Of a DNA stretch of 12,247 bases, positions 8,641 to 12,247 are shown in pieces (position 1 is the stretch's first letter; the number at the start of each line of letters is the position of its first letter). The position numbers were made by a program, and so were the translations under genes. The stretch spans positions 1-12,247 of the forward strand of contig RBNI01005692.1 in NCBI GenBank assembly GCA_003990745.1. The letters are read 5' to 3'. The DNA comes from Jimgerdemannia flammicorona (taxonomy: Eukaryota > Mucoromycota > Endogonomycetes > Endogonales > Endogonaceae). The notes below the pieces were generated by a model that worked only from the letters and a program-made list of their open reading frames with translations, was not told the origin of the DNA and ran no database searches.

Positions 8641-9195
8641 GTACTTGGGTTCTTGATTGTAGATATCTCTGAAGTCTGTAGCAAGTACTTCTTTATTCTG
8701 ATACAGGATCTTGAGAGGTTGTTCTTCTAGAGGAAAGTTTTCTCTAATGATATATATATGCTTGTTCTGATCCTTGTCTTTCTTATACTCAAGTTCAGTA
8801 ATCTTAGTGGCAGCATAGGCTCCTCTTCCAGTGGATCCAAAGCCTTGTTCTCCTCTCTTGGTCTTGATGAGTTTGATGGCTTCTGTGATCTTGGGCTTCT
8901 TGATTTCATAGATCAGCATCTGGCCAATCCTGTCATACTTCTTGACTTCAAATGGGGTGGTGGAGTTGTGATTCCTGACTATGAGGAAGATCTCACCAGT
9001 ATAATCAGGTCAATTACTCCTCCTTTAACTGAGATTTCACTTTTGGCCAGACTGCTCCTGATCTTGATAATTCTGGCATGGTTCTCTGGCAACTTGACTC
9101 CAATTCTGGTACCAAGTAGAGTGGTGGTCTGTAGTTCAAGGGTAGCATCTTAATTGCTGATAAGGTCCATTTCTATGACTCCTTCAGTCTTATAT
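8641..9195 (-). pseudogene. dUTPase domain within Ty3 pol, broken by a frameshift
   Basis: Trimeric dUTPases hydrolyse dUTP to dUMP and so keep uracil out of new DNA. Four of the five family motifs are clear. Motif 2 is RSSLAK (about 9058-9041). Motif 3 is GGVID followed, after a one-base shift near 9008, by DYTGEI. Motif 4 reads KKYDRIGQML (KKGDRIAQ is usual). Motif 5 is RGEQGFGSTG (8855-8826). A degenerate motif 1 (MDL, with its Asp) is near 9166. GVKLPENHA precedes motif 2 as in the family. The core is about 115 residues. A 90-residue tail (AATKITELEYKK and onward to about 8641) links it to RT, with another one-base shift at its end. A TAA lies after motif 1. The assignment rests on several independent motifs in order, so I am confident of the family. 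Confidence 0.88.
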
Positions 9196-9239
9196 TCTGG
9201 GATCTTAGCTTTGGGGTAAAACTTCTTGACCTTGAGGGT

Positions 9240-9600
9240 GATGTCTGGTTCTTATTCCTCCTCACCATTACTATCAGCTTGAAGCTCTGGGGGCTGGTCA
9301 TCTTCTTTGGCTTTCTTTTTGCTTCAGCAGCTTCTTACTCATGCTTCTGTTGATGGATTTTCCTGACTTCACTGATATAAGACCAGCAGTTATTCAGATG
9401 TTCAGAGTAGTACATTCTAGTACCATGGGGCATCTTCCTTGAGGGGTATAGCCATTGATGATCTTGTTGTACCACTGCTCATCTGTGAGCTTGAGTGTCT
9501 TGTTCTTGTTTTTGTTCACTGAGTATATGAAGACTTCTGTGTCCTCTTCATCTCCTTCCTCCATGTCTAGTAGAACTCCTTTATAGACATTGATAGAGAC
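9240..9600 (-). pseudogene. Unrecognised pol segment between protease and dUTPase, with possible zinc ligands
   Basis: The minus strand reads an acidic stretch (LLDMEEGDEEDTE), then a Lys/Asn-rich stretch, then DEQWYNKIINGYTPQGRCP. After a one-base shift at a run of C (9430-9427) comes RMYYSEHLNNCW, then KIHQQKHE and a stop, ending in a charged Lys/Glu linker. The order of Cys and His residues (a Cys at 9432-9430, SEH, then NNC) could form a small zinc site. I do not recognise the domain. Coding character is supported by the coherent composition on both sides of the shift and by its place between two pol domains. Confidence 0.5.
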
Positions 9601-9960
9601 TTATACCTTTTTTCCTCTATAGTTGATCTGAATCTTCTGGGCATTGAGGTCAATGATGGCCTTGGCCTTGTGAAGCCATTAGTTGCCAATGAGGATGTCA
9701 TAGTTAGTGGTGCTCATAACAATCACATCTACTGGGATAGTAGCTTCTTCTAACTTCTCAGATTTTGCTAAGGAGGGTAGCTTATGTACCATCTGCTGGG
9801 ACATAGACTATCTTGGTGGACTCTTCAATGTCCCAGCCTAGGCAGTCAATTGCTTTATTGCTTATGAGGCATCCTCCAGCACTGGTATCAATGATGGTAT
9901 TGAAGATACAATCTTTGATCTGATATGGAGTATAGGCTGATATTTTGTACTAGTCTTCAG
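9600..9960 (-). pseudogene. Ty3/gypsy aspartic protease, broken
   Basis: The active site is IIDTSAGGCLIS (Asp at 9889-9887), equivalent to the retroviral D-T/S-G/S-A box. It is followed by AIDCLGWDIEESTK. After a frameshift near 9775 the C-terminal part reads IPVDVIV, then NYDILIGN, a TAA, WLHKAKAIID and KIQINYRGKKV. ILIG-x-x-WL is the second hallmark of the clan. The last TAA at 9603-9601 may be a mutated codon, because an open acidic stretch continues beyond it. Confidence 0.82.
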
Positions 9961-10430
9961 ATTCTTTACCTGAGTCTTCTTGATCATCTTCTTGTGTGTT
10001 GTGAGCTTCTATGATCTTGTATTCTTGGTTTTTGACAGTGGTTGTAAGTTCTAATCTCAACTACTATCTGAAGGCAGAGACTTTGGCTAGTTGTCCAAAA
10101 GTAGCATTGACTTCTGTTCCTTGAGGTTCTTGTAGATATCATACTGGTGGATCTTGGTCTTATACAACTTCTGTTCCTTCTTGCTTTCACTTTCTCCTGA
10201 AACTGGAGTAGCACCTTTAATGATTTGGTAGGCAGTTTTATCTAACTCCATATCTTGATCAATCTCCTTGGGTTGGGTCTTACTTTGGATAGTAATAGCT
10301 GGGGTCTTCTTCAGTCTTCCAACTGGCTTACTGTTGCTCTTCTTGTCATAAGGTTCTGGTACCTTCAGTAATAGGGTAGAATTTGGACTCCTCATAGTAT
10401 TCTTCATTATCAGTGTCACCAATCTCCTTG
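9961..10430 (-). pseudogene. Ty3 linker between zinc knuckle and protease
   Basis: A basic, Lys-rich segment is open from 10422 to 10087 and contains EPYDKKSNSKPVGRLKK and MELDKTAYQIIKGATP. Frameshifts near 10370 and 10110 connect it with the flanking frame that holds the zinc knuckle and the protease. Downstream the text becomes acidic (TQEDDQEDSGKESED) just before the protease. It has no recognisable enzymatic motif. It probably represents the C-terminal part of gag and the start of pol. Confidence 0.6.
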
Positions 10431-10504
10431 ATGACTACTGCATTGGTTTGTTTTCTAGTTCTGGTAGCATTACTTAATTGGACTTTGTACCTTATTTTGC
10501 TCAT

Positions 10505-10546
10505 ACAACTCTTTGCATAGTAGTCTTCTTCTCTACATCTGCAGTA
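10505..10546 (-). pseudogene. Ty3 nucleocapsid zinc knuckle with lost ligands
   Basis: The 14-residue CCHC knuckle position reads Y-C-R-C-R-E-E-D-Y-Y-A-K-S-C. The first Cys is Tyr (TAC at 10546-10544) and the His is Tyr (TAC at 10522-10520); the second and last Cys remain, and the Gly after the second Cys is Arg. Each change is a single G-to-A or C-to-T step from the expected codon. It lies in the same frame as the protease active site and follows a usual linker (EELTK, RFATTIEEYN). Confidence 0.72.
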
Positions 10547-11400
10547 TATAATATTGTATTCTTCTATAGTAGTTGCAAATCTCTATACTGGTCTCCTGTT
10601 GGCACTTCAGACTTCTCTAACAATATCACCAAGGTGTGTAGTTATCTTGGCAAACTACTTAGTGAGTTCCTCCACTGGATCAGCTTTGGTTGCCTTGGGG
10701 GTAGGTGGGAATAGTTATCTGTTTACAACTATAGTGAGTATGATACTAGTTGGCTTTGATGGCTCTATTTTGATGCTAGTTATTTTCTCCATTGAGTGTT
10801 CAATAAAGATCTGGTAGTCCAATATCTCTATACAAAGACCACTTTCTGATCCAGGGTCAGTGTAGCTGGGGTAGACTGGATTGCTAGAGCAATTTCAGAG
10901 TAAACTTCTTTGAGGAAGGTTGAATCCACTATTTGTTCCTTGAGGCAGTCATCATAGCCAGTCCAGACAATCTGATGGCAGATTTTGGTATAGAATGAGT
11001 TGGGATCTTCACTGAGTCTCTGGTAGATAGTATTGAGTTGATCTTTGAGAGCTTGCTTGATCTCTTTGGTATAGTATATAGTTCTGAGGAAGGTCTTCAT
11101 ATTGGCAAGTCTGGCTGTACCAGCATCAGTAATGGTGGCTGCATTGAACTTGTCTCTGGCAGATCCTCTGAGGCTGACTGATAGAAGGGCCAATTGTGCA
11201 TCTACATTGAGGGCTTGTACAGCAGTAAATTGTTCAAAGTCTTCAATAAAGGTCAAGATTGACTCTTCAGTAGTATATCTATAGAATGTGGGGGGATATG
11301 TACATTTCTATCTTGTTTTGAATTCTTGCAGAGATGACTCTTGTAGTCAGGGTAGTTATTATGGTAGTTGTTTATTTTTCAGCTTGAAAGTGAGAGATTC
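10547..11400 (-). pseudogene. Ty3/gypsy gag capsid region, broken
   Basis: The longest open piece (11256-10828) starts at FIEDFEQF and contains LLSVSLRGSARDKFNA, FLRTIYYTKEIKQALKDQLN and DPNSFYTKICHQIVW, the helical pattern of a retrotransposon capsid that packs element RNA. Upstream the frame continues with PPTFYRYTTEES to a TAG near 11311. Downstream there are stops at usual Gln or Trp positions before the zinc knuckle (10850-10547). The true start is not clear. Confidence 0.7.
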
Positions 11401-11612
11401 ATCTTGAATCACCAGCCAATGGACACTAAGTTATCATGTAGTAATTACTGAGTCCTTCAAATATATCAGATTCTCTTCAAGGTGTATCTCTTAGACTAAC
11501 TCAAGTTTGTTATAAGTAAGTTCTTATTGGAGTACCTTCCCAAGGTCTTATAGTCCTCAAAATTCTTATCTTTAAACTGTCTTATTATCTCTTTAGATTG
11601 CTTGCAAGGAAT
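11401..11612 (-). other. Ty3 5' leader or decayed start of gag
   Basis: Short coding-like pieces on the minus strand (KEIIRQFKDKNFEDYKTLG near 11590-11535; ELTYNKLELV near 11520-11490; ENLIYLKDSVITT near 11472-11434) lie in different frames and are interrupted by TAA and TAG. They look like the remains of a charged helical N-terminus of gag, but a non-coding leader cannot be excluded. I did not find a convincing primer binding site. Confidence 0.35.
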
Positions 11613-11666
11613 TGTATATATTGTACTGAGAGGAACTGACTTTATTTTAAAGAAAATAAGAGAGGT

Positions 11667-11675
11667 ATTTATATA
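11667..11675 (-). promoter_or_regulatory. Candidate TATA box of the Ty3 LTR
   Basis: TATATAAAT on the minus strand, upstream of AATAAA at 11646-11641. The position fits an LTR promoter driving the minus-strand gag. The region is AT-rich, so a chance match is possible. Confidence 0.4.
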
Positions 11676-11793
11676 AAATATAATTCAATAGTTACTAAGA
11701 TATAAAGCTAAATATAAATTCCAATAACTAAATAAAATACTGAAACATAGAAAACTACAGTTGTCAGTACAGATTCCAGTATTGATACAGATG

Positions 11794-11931
11794 GTTATAC
11801 AAGTTCAGGGTACTGGTAGAATTCAGTGGTACAGGAAAAGGATGCTGGAAGAATTCTAAGTTACACAGGATCAGAATGCCAGTGGAAGGATTAACTGTTA
11901 CATAGGAAAAGAATGCTGGCAGAATTCAGTA
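11794..11931. repeat. Four degenerate tandem units of about 35 bp
   Basis: Units on the plus strand begin at 11794, 11829, 11860 and 11897 (35, 31, 37 and 35 bp). Each starts GTTACA or GTACA-like, contains AGGAAAAGAATGCTGG or a variant, and ends near AGAATTC. Units 2 and 4 are the most alike (GGAAAAG-ATGCTGG-AGAATTC). They lie in the probable U3 of the Ty3 LTR, where repeats often carry promoter or enhancer sites. Confidence 0.65.
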
Positions 11932-12069
11932 TCACTAAGAACTTTAAAGCAGAATATTCAGGACAATAGGGGCTTCATCCTCATCATCACTGAAGGAGAT
12001 GAGATCTGTGAATGTTTTGTTTGTCTTATTGTATAGGTTGCACATTTTGTATATGTCATATGAGATGAT

Positions 12070-12105
12070 ATCATTGCTGATGACACCATCATTACTGATG
12101 ATGTC
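12070..12105. repeat. Two adjacent 18-bp repeats with TGATGTCA-type sites
   Basis: ATCATTGCTGATGACACC (12070-12087) is followed directly by ATCATTACTGATGATGTC (12088-12105). The second, with its next base, gives TGATGTCA, a CRE/AP-1-like half-palindrome, and TGATGACA occurs in the first. They are near the outer edge of the probable Ty3 LTR. Confidence 0.45.
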
Positions 12106-12115
12106 ATTATGTTCA

Positions 12116-12247
12116 GTAGTGGTAGGAGCTCTCCAATCAAAGTTGGGAGTGTCGGTGCCTGACCCTGAGGAGGGTGGGCGGTGGGTGGCACTGCAGTCGA
12201 GGTTGGTGGGGGGGGTGGGGAATGAGTGGCTGACAGTGGGTTGGGCC
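12116..12247. other. GC-rich flank, unassigned
   Basis: Composition changes abruptly to G-rich on the plus strand, and CpG reappears at 12153. G-runs at 12172-12188 and 12203-12220 could form a quadruplex. On the minus strand the stretch is an open Pro/Thr/Ser-rich frame from the right edge that runs on to a TAA at 11946-11944, but most of that frame lies in the probable LTR and its repeats. No protein family is recognised. Confidence 0.4.

Larger units (their letters stand above)
1063..12115 (-). mobile_element. Ty3/gypsy LTR retrotransposon with a dUTPase domain, decayed, split by a copia insertion
   Basis: Read on the minus strand from right to left, the order is probable 5' LTR, gag (capsid, zinc knuckle), aspartic protease, dUTPase, reverse transcriptase, RNase H, integrase. 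RT, then RNase H, then integrase is the Ty3/gypsy order. The coding parts are interrupted at 2591-7598 by a copia element. At least six frameshifts and many stops make it inactive. The 3' LTR is absent from the window. No chromodomain follows the integrase. The element contains no CpG dinucleotide on either side of the copia insertion. The right boundary at about 12115 is inferred from promoter-like signals and from the change in composition. Confidence 0.85.
11613..12115 (-). repeat. Probable 5' LTR of the Ty3 element
   Basis: On the minus strand the stretch starts with TG (TGAACATAATGAC at 12115) and ends with CA (ATATATACA at 11613), about 503 bp. A TATA box TATATAAAT lies at 11675-11667 and AATAAA at 11646-11641, in the order expected for a short R region. 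Tandem repeats lie upstream in what would be U3. It is AT-rich and contains no CpG. The second LTR is outside the window, so both ends are unproven. Confidence 0.4.

Noticed and set aside
8758..9153. Plus-strand open frame with a hydrophobic, membrane-like N-terminus
   Set aside because: It lies antisense to the dUTPase domain, whose motifs are clear on the minus strand. The hydrophobic look comes from antisense reading of charged codons.
10478..10817. Overlapping plus-strand open frames rich in Val, Leu and Ser
   Set aside because: They are antisense to the gag linker and zinc knuckle and have no motif of their own.
11400..11612. Possible Ty3 primer binding sites starting TGG (for example TGGGAAGGTACTCC and TGGTGATTC on the minus strand)
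   Set aside because: None abuts the proposed LTR end, and none could be matched to a tRNA 3' end with confidence.
11944..12246. Minus-strand open frame of about 100 codons from the right edge, Pro/Thr-rich then ending in an acidic SDDEDEAP tail
   Set aside because: Much of it is the translation of the 18-bp repeats and of the probable LTR, and it spans an abrupt composition change. It has no family match by eye, so it is not called as a gene.
1..12247. CRISPR array, tRNA, rRNA or bacterial operon signals
   Set aside because: No regularly spaced repeats, no tRNA cloverleaf and no rRNA motifs were seen. All coding remains are eukaryotic retrotransposon proteins.

Overview
The window is a nest of decayed retrotransposons, with no host gene I can support. 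Everything recognisable is eukaryotic: a Ty3/gypsy element, a Ty1/copia element and a non-LTR (LINE) element. The element types, the AT-rich Ty3 sequence and the methylation- or RIP-like decay suggest a repeat-rich fungal genome. That is an inference; no rRNA, tRNA or host coding gene confirms it.

Layout. (1) Positions 1 to about 1030, minus strand: a 5'-truncated LINE reverse transcriptase with its C-terminal region, running off the left edge. (2) About 1063-2590 and 7599-12115, minus strand: one old Ty3/gypsy element. Read from right to left it has a probable 5' LTR (about 11613-12115), gag with a zinc knuckle, aspartic protease, a dUTPase domain, reverse transcriptase, RNase H and integrase. 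It is broken by several frameshifts and stops. Its 3' LTR is not in the window, because LINE sequence starts right after the end of pol. (3) 2591-7598, plus strand: a complete Ty1/copia element of 5,008 bp. It has two 157-bp LTRs and a 5-bp target duplication (GTTCT), and it sits inside the RNase H region of the Ty3 element. (4) 12116-12247: a short GC-rich flank.

The copia element has one gag-pol frame of 1,457 codons with no frameshift but 13 premature stops. Every stop can be explained by a single C-to-T or G-to-A change, and the two LTRs differ at 8 of 157 sites, all transitions. Its primer binding site matches the anticodon arm of initiator tRNA-Met rather than a tRNA 3' end, as in Drosophila copia and yeast Ty5.

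The strongest unexplained signals are a complete absence of CpG from about 6.25 kb of Ty3 and junction DNA (896-2590 plus 7599-12152) while the nested copia element keeps many CpGs, and a dUTPase domain inside the Ty3 pol. Order of events: the Ty3 element came first, the copia element entered it later, and the LINE probably inserted at the end of the Ty3 pol at an unknown time. Nothing here looks able to transpose on its own.
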